From a virus: a DNA stretch of 23,648 nt. The first letter of the stretch is position 1, and the number at the start of each line of letters is the position of its first letter. The stretch spans positions 1-23,648 of the IMG/VR virus record IMGVR_UViG_3300035670_001255, one strand, 5' to 3'. The position numbers were made by a program, and so were the translations under genes. Positions 1 to 6,505 of this stretch are shown here, in pieces. The notes under the pieces were generated by a model. It saw only the letters and a program-made list of their open reading frames with translations. It was not told the origin of the DNA and did not search any database.

Positions 1-2
1 TC

Positions 3-986
3 CTCCGCAATGCGTTGCGGCAGCGCAAGCTGGAAGATCGCCTGATCCGTCAGGCACTGCGTGATCTGCGCAGCACCTTGGCTGCGGTGGAGAGAGTAGT
101 GGGTAGCTCTGGTGTGCTGGCGGTTGGTGTCAACCGTGAGCGCACCATTGCGGCAATCACCACTGCGGTGGCCAAGAGCGTGCAGGACTCCTTTGGTGTG
201 CCGCAGCTGGCAGCCTTGCAGGAGGCCTTGGCCCCCTTTGTGGAGCAGCAGCTGGACTATGCGCGGCGGCTGGTCACCATGGCCGGCGGGAACCTCACGG
301 CAGAAGGCGCGGGTCAGCTCAGCCAAGTGCAGGTGCAGCGCCTCGTGAACGATGCCGTCGTGGGCGGCAAAACCCTCAGCACGCAGCTCACCCAAGCTCT
401 GCCAGCCACCGTCGCGGATCGCGTAGAGCGCTTCATCCGCCTCGGCCTATCGGACATCGGTGGTGAGACGTTTGCCACCTATCAGAACGCCGTGGTGCGC
501 GTCACCGAGAACAACGTCGAGGCCATCGTGCGCACCGCCGTCAATGAGGTGGGCAGCGCGGCACAACAGGCGATCTACCAATACGAAGCTGACCCGGACT
601 GGCTGGATGCCGAGGGCCTGGTGTGGACCGCCCTGCTGGACAGCCAGGTCTGCCCGATCTGCCTGAAGCTGGATGGCAAGCGCTTCCCGCCGGACTACCA
701 GAAGGTCTCGCCGCATTTGCAGTGCCGCTGCAGCCTTGTGCCTTGGAAATGGCGTAACGAGGATATGCGCGATTCCAACGGCAACCCCGTGGCACCCCGT
801 CGCCTCGCCGATGGTGATGGCCCAGAGCAACCACTCGACTTCAAGGTGGCCGCGAAGCAGTGGGTCAAAGACAACCCCCAGACCGCTCAGGCCATCTTTG
901 GCAAGAAGCTGGGCCAGCGCCTCGTGGACGGTGAGATCAGCTTTGATAAGGCCGTGAAGCAGTGGGCCGCTCCAAAGGCAAGTTAG
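3..986 (+). CDS. Phage minor head / head morphogenesis protein (5' end outside window)
   Basis: The reading frame is open to the left edge, so the N terminus is missing. A TTG at 15 exists, but the frame continues upstream of it. Numbering from that TTG, the C-terminal third holds the signature of the Mu F / SPP1 gp7 head-protein family: CPIC at 213-216, LDG at 219-221, then a histidine and two cysteines (H234, C237, C239). This is a probable metal-binding cluster of the type xCPxC...LDG...PHxxCRC. These proteins sit at or near the portal vertex and are needed for prohead assembly; some members are ejected with the DNA. The preceding 200 residues are mostly helical and Ala/Gln-rich, as is usual in the family. 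The stop codon lies inside the first copy of the repeated GGCAAGTTAG element. The family call is firm; the exact role in the head is inferred. Confidence 0.8.
   Translation, partial: LRNALRQRKLEDRLIRQALRDLRSTLAAVERVVGSSGVLAVGVNRERTIAAITTAVAKSVQDSFGVPQLAALQEALAPFVEQQLDYARRLVTMAGGNLTAEGAGQLSQVQVQRLVNDAVVGGKTLSTQLTQALPATVADRVERFIRLGLSDIGGETFATYQNAVVRVTENNVEAIVRTAVNEVGSAAQQAIYQYEADPDWLDAEGLVWTALLDSQVCPICLKLDGKRFPPDYQKVSPHLQCRCSLVPWKWRNEDMRDSNGNPVAPRRLADGDGPEQPLDFKVAAKQWVKDNPQTAQAIFGKKLGQRLVDGEISFDKAVKQWAAPKAS
977..986 (+). promoter_or_regulatory. Copy of recurrent GGCAA(C/G)(C/T)TAG element
   Basis: GGCAAGTTAG, beginning 28 bases before the ATG of the connector gene at 1005. It contains the stop codon of the head gene. 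It is one of a set of near-identical elements found at similar distances before genes in this window. Its function, promoter or otherwise, is inferred only from recurrence and position. Confidence 0.45.
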
Positions 987-1004
987 TGCTAAGGGTGCGT
1001 TGCT

Positions 1005-1562
1005 ATGACCGTCACTGTTGTTGCCACTGCCGGCTCGGCTTCGGCCAATAGCTACATCAGCGTGGCCACTGGTGATGATCTCGCCAATCTCTACCTCGGC
1101 ACTCTGAATTGGACTTCAGCCAGCACCGATAACAAAGGGCGGGCGCTGATCATGGCGACCCGCTACCTCGATGAGCTGCGCTACATCGGCGAGAAGGCCT
1201 CCACCACCCAAGCGCTGGCTTGGCCCCGGAGTGATGCAGCCTGCGGTGATTGGAGCTTCACCACCAGCGAGATCCCGCAGCCGATCAAGCAGGCCACCTT
1301 TGATCTGGCTGAGGCTCTGCTGGGTGACAGTACTTTGCTGACCGTTGCCGGCGCAGGCAGCACTGAGCTGATCCCTGGCATCCCCAATGCCAACCTCAAG
1401 CGTGCCCGCGTCGATGTGATTGATGTGGAGTTCAACAGCGTGCAGCAAGCCGAAAGCAAGAACGCTTTGAACGTCGTGCCACACCTCAAGCAGGTGCTCG
1501 GTTGTCTGTGCTTAAGCAAGGCATCATCTTCTGTTGGGGCTGTCCAAGTCTTGCGAAGTTAG
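1005..1562 (+). CDS. Head-tail connector of the DnaT-like family
   Basis: A 185-residue protein. Its first 65 residues match the pattern of phage proteins annotated as 'DnaT-like ssDNA-binding' or gp6-like connectors: an early SYIS(V/L)A motif, a mid-domain ALIMATRYLD helix, and a QALAWPR motif near residue 73. Despite the name, members sit in structural operons between the head protein and the tail genes, and are best read as adaptors that bind the portal ring. Here the gene follows the head morphogenesis gene by 18 bases, which fits that reading. A possible Shine-Dalgarno (AAGGG) lies about 9 bases before the ATG. The last 25 residues are Cys/Ser-rich without a clear motif. The family call is good; the connector role is inferred from position. 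Confidence 0.65.
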   Translation: MTVTVVATAGSASANSYISVATGDDLANLYLGTLNWTSASTDNKGRALIMATRYLDELRYIGEKASTTQALAWPRSDAACGDWSFTTSEIPQPIKQATFDLAEALLGDSTLLTVAGAGSTELIPGIPNANLKRARVDVIDVEFNSVQQAESKNALNVVPHLKQVLGCLCLSKASSSVGAVQVLRS

Positions 1563-1571
1563 ACTGCATGT

Positions 1572-2150
1572 ATGCGCATCGCTGAAGGCCAACTTTCATT
1601 CTTCAGCACTCCGGCTGAACCGGAGAAAAAGCGCGTTGAGCATCATCTCGCCAAGCCGTTCACCAGAGAAGAGCAGCGGCGCTTTGGTCGGATGTATGCC
1701 GAGAACATTGGCCTGATCCGCATGTTCGGCGGGAAGCTGTGCCGCAAGTATCGGCACTGCATGGCCACCGAAGACATCTTCTCCTGCGTGGACATTGCCT
1801 TTCTCAAGGCGTGCCGTGCGCATGACCCGGAACGCGGGAAGCTCAGCACCATCTTCTGGACGTTTGCCCAAGGCGAGTGCCTGCACTTCCTGCGGGGGAG
1901 CAACTGGACAATTAAGGCCACGCACAAAGCGCGTCTCTTGGGCAATAGCGCTAGGAAGCTCATGGCCCTTGGCTGGACCTCGCTAGCGGTGTGCAAGGAA
2001 CTGAGCTGCACGAAGACCGAGCTGAAGGATGCGCTGCTGGCCACCGCTGGCGTTGCCCATGACGTGAAGGGCTTTGATCTGCACGTTTGCCCTCGGCCTA
2101 CACCGTGGGAGGTGCTGGAAGCTGAAGAAGATCGTTTAGCGGCAAGTTAG
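1572..2150 (+). CDS. Small sigma-70-like protein inside the structural operon
   Basis: A 192-residue protein, not structural in appearance. Residues about 43-108 read as sigma-70 region 2: a helix with ENIGLI, the EDIFSCVDIAFLKACRAHD segment (region 2.2, core RNA polymerase contact), then PERGKLSTIFWTFAQGE and a following FLR. The last part corresponds to regions 2.3-2.4, which melt and read the -10 element. Residues about 124-158 (ARKLMALGWTSLAVCKELS and onward) could form a helix-turn-helix of the region 3/4 type. It is shorter than RpoD and closer in size to ECF or phage sigma-like factors. It lies between the connector and tail tube genes, an odd place for a regulator, and could direct late transcription. 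An anti-sigma or core-binding role is also possible. Upstream is only a weak element-like sequence (GCGAAGTTAG, about 20 bases before the ATG). Confidence 0.6.
   Translation: MRIAEGQLSFFSTPAEPEKKRVEHHLAKPFTREEQRRFGRMYAENIGLIRMFGGKLCRKYRHCMATEDIFSCVDIAFLKACRAHDPERGKLSTIFWTFAQGECLHFLRGSNWTIKATHKARLLGNSARKLMALGWTSLAVCKELSCTKTELKDALLATAGVAHDVKGFDLHVCPRPTPWEVLEAEEDRLAAS
2141..2150 (+). promoter_or_regulatory. Copy of recurrent GGCAA(C/G)(C/T)TAG element
   Basis: GGCAAGTTAG, identical to the copy at 977, beginning 33 bases before the ATG of the tail tube gene. Its TAG is the stop codon of the sigma-like gene. The bases that follow, GGCTACAAGCC, could form a very short hairpin. Between the element and the ATG lies AGGAACG, a plausible ribosome binding site. 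Confidence 0.45.
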
Positions 2151-2173
2151 GGCTACAAGCCACAGGAACGATC

Positions 2174-2653
2174 ATGGCCACCGGTGCCTTCTTCGCGGCC
2201 CTTGGGTATCGCTTCTATGTGAAGGCTGGCACCACGGCCTCCACCAACCCAACCGCTTCTACTGGCATGACCGAAGTGCTCGGTCTGACGAATGCCGGCA
2301 TTCAGGGTGCATCCACCACTACGGAGGTGCTGGACTACGGCTCAAGCCAAGGTTACGCCGCCAGCCTGGTGACCGGGCAGAGCTACACCATCCCGATGTC
2401 GATGAACCTCAACCTCAATGACGCGGGCTATCTGGTGCTTAAGCAAGCAGCTTTGGACGCCGCTACCGGCGTAACAGTTCAGTGGTTTCGGGAATCGCCT
2501 GAGATGAGTTCCACCGGCAGCCCGGAGTACAACAGCGGCGTGGCCTTCGTGACCGACTTCTCCGAAGACATCCAGGCTGGCAACGTGGCCAGTGTTTCGT
2601 TCACCTTGACCGGTTATGGCGCCCCATCTTGGGTGGCTGAGACGAACACCTGA
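2174..2653 (+). CDS. Major tail tube protein
   Basis: A 159-residue protein with the composition and layout of siphophage tail tube subunits: a short hydrophobic start, many Thr/Ser/Gly beta strands, an 'EVLDYGSSQGY' segment around residues 52-62, a central MSMNLNLNDAGY stretch, and a C-terminal strand ending in SVSFTLTGYGAP. The last is typical of tube proteins that share a fold with phage lambda gpV and TP901-1 MTP. These proteins stack as hexamers around the tape measure. The gene is followed directly by an intrinsic terminator, as expected for a highly expressed tube gene. The ATG is preceded by AGGAACG at a suitable distance. The neighbours support the call; the fold is inferred from sequence pattern. 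Confidence 0.7.
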   Translation: MATGAFFAALGYRFYVKAGTTASTNPTASTGMTEVLGLTNAGIQGASTTTEVLDYGSSQGYAASLVTGQSYTIPMSMNLNLNDAGYLVLKQAALDAATGVTVQWFRESPEMSSTGSPEYNSGVAFVTDFSEDIQAGNVASVSFTLTGYGAPSWVAETNT

Positions 2654-2685
2654 GGCTAACTAGAGAGCGAGCAAAGGGATCACAG

Positions 2686-2712
2686 GCGGTGGGCTACGGC
2701 TCACCGCTTTTT
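2686..2712 (+). terminator. Intrinsic terminator after the tail tube gene
   Basis: A nine-pair stem (GCGGTGGGC at 2686-2694 with GCTCACCGC at 2699-2707, one G:T pair) closes a TACG tetraloop and is followed by five T at 2708-2712. cUACGg is one of the most stable RNA tetraloops. It ends one base before the stop codon of the convergent minus-strand gene. On the minus strand no T run follows the hairpin, so it should work mainly for plus-strand transcripts. Confidence 0.85.
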
Positions 2713-2713
2713 G

Positions 2714-3160
2714 TTAGAGGCTCATGCCGCTCAGCTTGCGCCACTGATCGGCGAAGTAGGTATCGAGCGGGGCATTCTCTAGGGCTGGTTTGATCCAGTT
2801 GCGACCCGGCACCAGCGTGCCCTTGCTGGTGGTGTAGCCGGTGAGGATCAGCGGGGCATAGGCAAACCCGCCTTTGCTCTTGGCATCCCAGGTGAATGTG
2901 ATCGTGGTGCGACCATCAAAGTTGCGGCGCTGGGAGCGCAGGAACCCTCCCAGATCCACAATGTCGCGGGGGCTGCTGACAGTGGCGCTATTGCGGCGTT
3001 TGGTTGCCCGAGGCCAGCTGAACTGCGGTGATTGGATCTCAGCTTTGAGCTGCTTGTCCAGCACGGTCTGGTAGGTGCCGAGGATCTGCGGAACGCGCAG
3101 CTTCAGTTGATTGGCATTCCAACCGGTCAGGTTAAACGTCGCCTTAACTTGAACTGCCAT
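2714..3160 (-). CDS. Probable tail-completion / HK97 gp10-like neck protein
   Basis: A 148-residue protein on the minus strand. A longer in-frame version reaching 3271 exists, but its extra 37 residues are low-complexity read-through of the neighbour. The ATG at 3160 overlaps the upstream stop as TAATG, a sign of translational coupling. The sequence has PRDIVDLGGFLRSQ near residues 63-76, a central GRTTITFTWDA strand, YAPLILTGY near 99-107, and PGRNWIKPALE near 117-127. This is the order seen in HK97 gp10-like and related tail-completion proteins (Grl/Lxx...S, YA..v..G, PaRpW). Such proteins cap the tail or join it to the head. The orientation against all neighbouring structural genes is unusual. 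The family is reasonably supported; the precise position in the virion is inferred. Confidence 0.6.
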   Translation of the reverse strand: MAVQVKATFNLTGWNANQLKLRVPQILGTYQTVLDKQLKAEIQSPQFSWPRATKRRNSATVSSPRDIVDLGGFLRSQRRNFDGRTTITFTWDAKSKGGFAYAPLILTGYTTSKGTLVPGRNWIKPALENAPLDTYFADQWRKLSGMSL

Positions 3161-3555
3161 TAGCCCTGCACGTAGCGGGCCAAGCGGATCTTGTCGCCCA
3201 GCACCTGCTGGAGGGTGCTGCCGATCAGGCCGGTGCTGCCATAAGGAAAGCGGCCGTTGATCACCTCGCATTCAATGGCACCTTGACCAGCAAAGTTCAG
3301 CGTGCCGGTGATGCCTGCCTTGATGCGGGCATCGAGGGCTTGGGGGCTGACGGCATAGCCCTCATAGGTCTCCACGTCTGTGTCCACACCAGGAAAGCCA
3401 GCACTGCTGCTGCCCGCCTGTCGCAGGTACAAGCTGACGGTGACGGCTTCTGTAGCCGGTGCAATGTTCCCGGTAACGGGATCAGTCATGGTGCCAACGG
3501 TGGGCACAGTGAAGGTCGCCGTGGCGTTGGCGAGCGCAGCGAGAGCACTTGTCAT
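3160..3555 (-). CDS. Probable head-closure (stopper)-type protein
   Basis: A 131-residue minus-strand protein, first gene of the two-gene inverted unit. After a short Ala-rich start it carries PVTGNIAPATEAVTVSLYLRQ (about 26-46), then a DVETYEGYAVSP segment and a C-terminal GSTLQQVLGDKIRLARYVQG. This pattern, a small beta-barrel opened by 'DP.TG...p', fits head-closure or connector proteins such as SPP1 gp16 analogues, which are often encoded beside the tail-completion gene. The partner at 2714-3160 supports this. The stop overlaps the next start. Upstream lies an inverted repeat shared with the divergent tape measure gene. I did not recognise a decisive motif, so the function rests mainly on context. 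Confidence 0.45.
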   Translation of the reverse strand: MTSALAALANATATFTVPTVGTMTDPVTGNIAPATEAVTVSLYLRQAGSSSAGFPGVDTDVETYEGYAVSPQALDARIKAGITGTLNFAGQGAIECEVINGRFPYGSTGLIGSTLQQVLGDKIRLARYVQG

Positions 3556-3558
3556 GGC

Positions 3559-3568
3559 CTAGGTTCCC
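3559..3568 (-). promoter_or_regulatory. Minus-strand copy of the recurrent element before the inverted pair
   Basis: Read on the minus strand this is GGGAACCTAG, one base different from GGCAACCTAG. It starts only 13 bases before the ATG at 3555, closer than the other copies. Its core TAGGTT (3560-3565) forms an inverted repeat with AACCTA (3582-3587) of the plus-strand copy, so the two divergent genes share a symmetric control region. Confidence 0.4.
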
Positions 3569-3578
3569 GCGTTTGAGA

Positions 3579-3588
3579 GGCAACCTAA
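3579..3588 (+). promoter_or_regulatory. Copy of recurrent element before the tape measure gene
   Basis: GGCAACCTAA, beginning 30 bases before the GTG start at 3609. It is the plus-strand half of the divergent pair described at 3559-3568. An AAGAAG stretch about 12 bases before the GTG is the only ribosome-binding-like sequence. Confidence 0.45.
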
Positions 3589-3608
3589 AAGCAACAAGAA
3601 GCTGAGTT

Positions 3609-5759
3609 GTGGCCGAGAGTCTGGGCGCTGCTGTATTGACGGTTAGCGTTGATGACGCCCAGCTCAAGGCAGGCCTGCAGGTCGCAGAGCGGCAGGCGCA
3701 AGCAAGCGGCAAGAAGATTGAGCAGTCCTTAACACCATCAAGCAGGCCAGGTCAAAAAGCTGCCAATGGACTTGAAGGTTATATTGATGCTCAAAATAGG
3801 GCTCGGACTGCATCTGGCAAATTATTGACGGTTGCACAGCAGCAGGCAGCCGGCTTGGATCGTTTAGGTGGTTCAGCCTCTACAGCCGCTGGCGGCGTGG
3901 CCCGTCTGACGCCGGTTCTCTCTGGGTTGAATGCCACCTTGCAATCATTGGCTGGTGTTGCCGGTGTTGTTGGCATCGGTGCACTCACGCAGCAGCTGAT
4001 TGCAACAGGTCAAGAGTCGCAACGCGCTCAAATCCAGCTCAGCGCTCTCGCTGGCGGTTACAACGAAGCAGCGGCCGCTGGCCAAGCCGCAGCCCGTATT
4101 CAAAAGGTGCTGGGTATCAGCGCGGTCGATGCCACTCAAGGCTTTGCGCAGCTGTATGCCGCACTGCGTGGCACTGGTATCGGGCTGCAGCAGTTAGAGG
4201 TGCTGTTTGTTGGCATCAGTAACGCTGCACGGCTATCAGGTGCTGGCACGCAAGAAGCCCAAGCAGCTTTGCTCCAGTTGAAGCAGGGCTTAGCGGCTGG
4301 TGTTTTGCAAGGCGATGAACTGCGTTCAGTGCTGGAGCAGCTGCCGGCCTTTGCGCAGGCGATTGCCGCTCAGTTAAATGCGAACGTTGGCCAGCTGCGC
4401 CAGCTGGGCTCTGAAGGGAAGATCACAAGCGACATCGTATTCAATGCTGCTAAGCAGCTCGCCACGGCAACGGTGCCGGGTCGCACCGAGATTGAACAGC
4501 TTGGTATTGCATTTGAGAATGTCAAGGCTCAAGCGGCCGCAGCGTTAGGGCCACCGCTTCTAGGCATCCTTCAAACCACTGCCGCTGGCCTAGTTGCATT
4601 CAAAAAGTTCTTAGAGGAAAACCAGACTGCATTGATCAATGTCGGCCGCTCAGTGATTGAGATCGGCAAGACCTTTGCGCCATTCGTCGCTGGGATTCTG
4701 GCTGTTCAGGCAGCGATGAAGGCCTGGTCAATCGCCAGCAAAGCTGTTGCAGTAGCTCAAGCTGCTGTTTTGGCGTTGCAAGGCCCCAAGGGCTGGGCTG
4801 TTTTGGCTGGAGCCGTTGCCGCTAGCGCTACGGCTGCGGCTGTACTGGAAAACACACTCAAAGGCGTTGGCAAGGCAACGCAAGAAGCAAAGGCTGAAGC
4901 CCAGGCAGCCTTTGATCAGTTCAAGCAACTGCTCAATACCACAACATTGAGCAATCCGGCGACAGAGTTGGCTAAGGCTGCAGAAGCTACCAAGAAATGG
5001 GCTGCAGAAGTCAAAGTCCTTAACGAGCTTCTTTCGATTCAAGAAGCCACTGCGATTGAGCAGCAACGTGGATCGCTCACTGGCACTGGTATTGGAGCAT
5101 TGCAAGCCGTCAAAGCCCTAGAGGATGCACGGCGAGCTGAGCGTGATGCGCAGGCAGCCTTACGTGCAGGGCAAAACGAAGATGCTGACAAGCGCCAATC
5201 TCTGCTTGATGCTTCTCGCGTCGCATCTGAAAACGTCAAGCTAGCTGCAGCCAAGACCAAGGCTGATTTAGAAGATGCTTATAAGTCTGCGCAAGATTCA
5301 GTCAAGAGCATTAGTCGCAGTATTGAAGACGCTGTGACGGCTCTATCTGCAGCTAGGGGCGGCACAGAAGGTGTCAACAAGTTTATCAACCCCCAAGATG
5401 CTCGCAATCGACAGGAAGCGGCCAACGCTCAGCTTTTGGCAGACGCTACAAAGGTCGCTCGTGAGTTAGGTGTTGTTGCCAGCTTCAGTGGATCGCTGAC
5501 CGAGCGCAACGCCCAGATCGCCGAGTTTATCAATGCCGGCAGGCAGGAGCTTCGTGGCGGACAAGACTTAATGACGCTGCAAGACGACTTTGTGAAGGCA
5601 ACGGCAGATCTTGCTACTGCCAATGATGCCTTGTTCAAGGTGAATAGCGCTTTGGTGGAAGCTACTCAGGCGTTGGCAACTAAGGACTGGAACGTCTACG
5701 TGAGTGTGCCCGGCGGCAACGCCTCCGGTGATGTCGTCCGCGAGGGGGTTTACCAATGA
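3609..5759 (+). CDS. Tail tape measure protein
   Basis: A 716-residue protein starting at GTG. Residues about 100-310 match the conserved N-terminal tape measure region (TIGR02675 type). It contains TPVLSGLNATLQSLAGVAG, a long Ala-rich helical stretch, and the hallmark GVLQGDELRSVLEQLPAFAQ (about 231-250) followed by LGSEGKITSDIVFNAAKQ. Hydrophobic segments near 115-135 and 355-415 are the usual membrane-prone parts. The rest (420-700) is Ala/Gln/Lys coiled coil. At about 1.5 angstrom per residue the tail would be roughly 105-110 nm, in the siphovirus range. The stop overlaps the next start (ATGA). No chaperone pair sits directly upstream, which is the normal arrangement; the pair is 7 kb downstream instead. 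The gene looks slightly more AT-rich than its right-hand neighbours. Confidence 0.88.
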   Translation: MAESLGAAVLTVSVDDAQLKAGLQVAERQAQASGKKIEQSLTPSSRPGQKAANGLEGYIDAQNRARTASGKLLTVAQQQAAGLDRLGGSASTAAGGVARLTPVLSGLNATLQSLAGVAGVVGIGALTQQLIATGQESQRAQIQLSALAGGYNEAAAAGQAAARIQKVLGISAVDATQGFAQLYAALRGTGIGLQQLEVLFVGISNAARLSGAGTQEAQAALLQLKQGLAAGVLQGDELRSVLEQLPAFAQAIAAQLNANVGQLRQLGSEGKITSDIVFNAAKQLATATVPGRTEIEQLGIAFENVKAQAAAALGPPLLGILQTTAAGLVAFKKFLEENQTALINVGRSVIEIGKTFAPFVAGILAVQAAMKAWSIASKAVAVAQAAVLALQGPKGWAVLAGAVAASATAAAVLENTLKGVGKATQEAKAEAQAAFDQFKQLLNTTTLSNPATELAKAAEATKKWAAEVKVLNELLSIQEATAIEQQRGSLTGTGIGALQAVKALEDARRAERDAQAALRAGQNEDADKRQSLLDASRVASENVKLAAAKTKADLEDAYKSAQDSVKSISRSIEDAVTALSAARGGTEGVNKFINPQDARNRQEAANAQLLADATKVARELGVVASFSGSLTERNAQIAEFINAGRQELRGGQDLMTLQDDFVKATADLATANDALFKVNSALVEATQALATKDWNVYVSVPGGNASGDVVREGVYQ

Positions 5760-6505
5760 GCATCTCAATCGGCGCCTTCAGCACCAGCAAGCTGATCGCC
5801 CAGCCATTTGGCTACGACGAAACCGACACCAGTGCTGGCCTCACCGCCCGTAAGTGGACCGTCAGCGGCCTACTCACCACCAGCGAGTGGCAGTCCCTCC
5901 TCAGCGTCTACAACACCTGGCGCGACACCCGCATCACCGATGCCGACACGCTCAGCAGCGGCACGGTCGGCACCACCGTCAGCCTGACCGCCAGCGCCAA
6001 CGGGATCAGCTGGAGCGGGATCGGCTGTTGGTTCACCGCTGCACCGACAGGCGAGCAAGCCGGCCCCTACATCCAGGCCACCTGCGAGCTGGTGGATGCC
6101 GCGCAAGCGCTAGCCGTGCTGCTGCGCCAAGAGGAGAAGAACCGCCAGCGCAGTGAGGCCACCATCCCAAGCCTGGGCACCGTGACGCTCGGCAGCGCCA
6201 CGCTCACGCTGCTGTCTCCGATGGAGACCTATCAAGACACCCCCCAGTTGCAGCTGACTGCTAGCGGCACGCACTACATCTCTGGCGCTTTGACCGCCAC
6301 TCGCGTGCGCCGCATTGAGGGCACCACCGATAGCAGCGGCTGGACGGCGGTGCGGAGCTGGTACGAAACCGCCGTCGCCAGCACCCCCAGCACCGGCAGC
6401 TACTTCCCGATCAGCGCACCCAGTGCCAGCGCTGAGGTGATCATCAGCAGCGGCGTTAAAAGCACCCGCTACACGGTCAGCGTTGAAGTGGCGGAGGTGA
6501 AGTGA
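5756..6505 (+). CDS. Tail protein, possibly distal tail (Dit-like)
   Basis: A 249-residue protein, coupled to the tape measure gene by an ATGA overlap and to the next gene by TGATG. The position between tape measure and tail-tip protein is where siphophages encode the distal tail protein (Dit), the hexamer that links tube and tip. The sequence is a run of Ser/Thr-rich beta strands. A WTVSGLLTTSEWQSLLSVYN segment near 33-52 and a GPYIQATCELVDA strand near 101-113 are typical of a tail beta-sandwich with an inserted helix. A helix near 115-135 (ALAVLLRQEEKNRQR) divides two beta domains. I saw no diagnostic Dit motif, so the call is positional. Confidence 0.5.
   Translation: MSISIGAFSTSKLIAQPFGYDETDTSAGLTARKWTVSGLLTTSEWQSLLSVYNTWRDTRITDADTLSSGTVGTTVSLTASANGISWSGIGCWFTAAPTGEQAGPYIQATCELVDAAQALAVLLRQEEKNRQRSEATIPSLGTVTLGSATLTLLSPMETYQDTPQLQLTASGTHYISGALTATRVRRIEGTTDSSGWTAVRSWYETAVASTPSTGSYFPISAPSASAEVIISSGVKSTRYTVSVEVAEVK

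Noticed and set aside
3161-3271. N-terminal extension of the minus-strand gene at 2714
   Set aside because: The extra 37 residues overlap the upstream gene in another frame and are low-complexity; the TAATG-coupled ATG at 3160 starts the conserved-looking protein.
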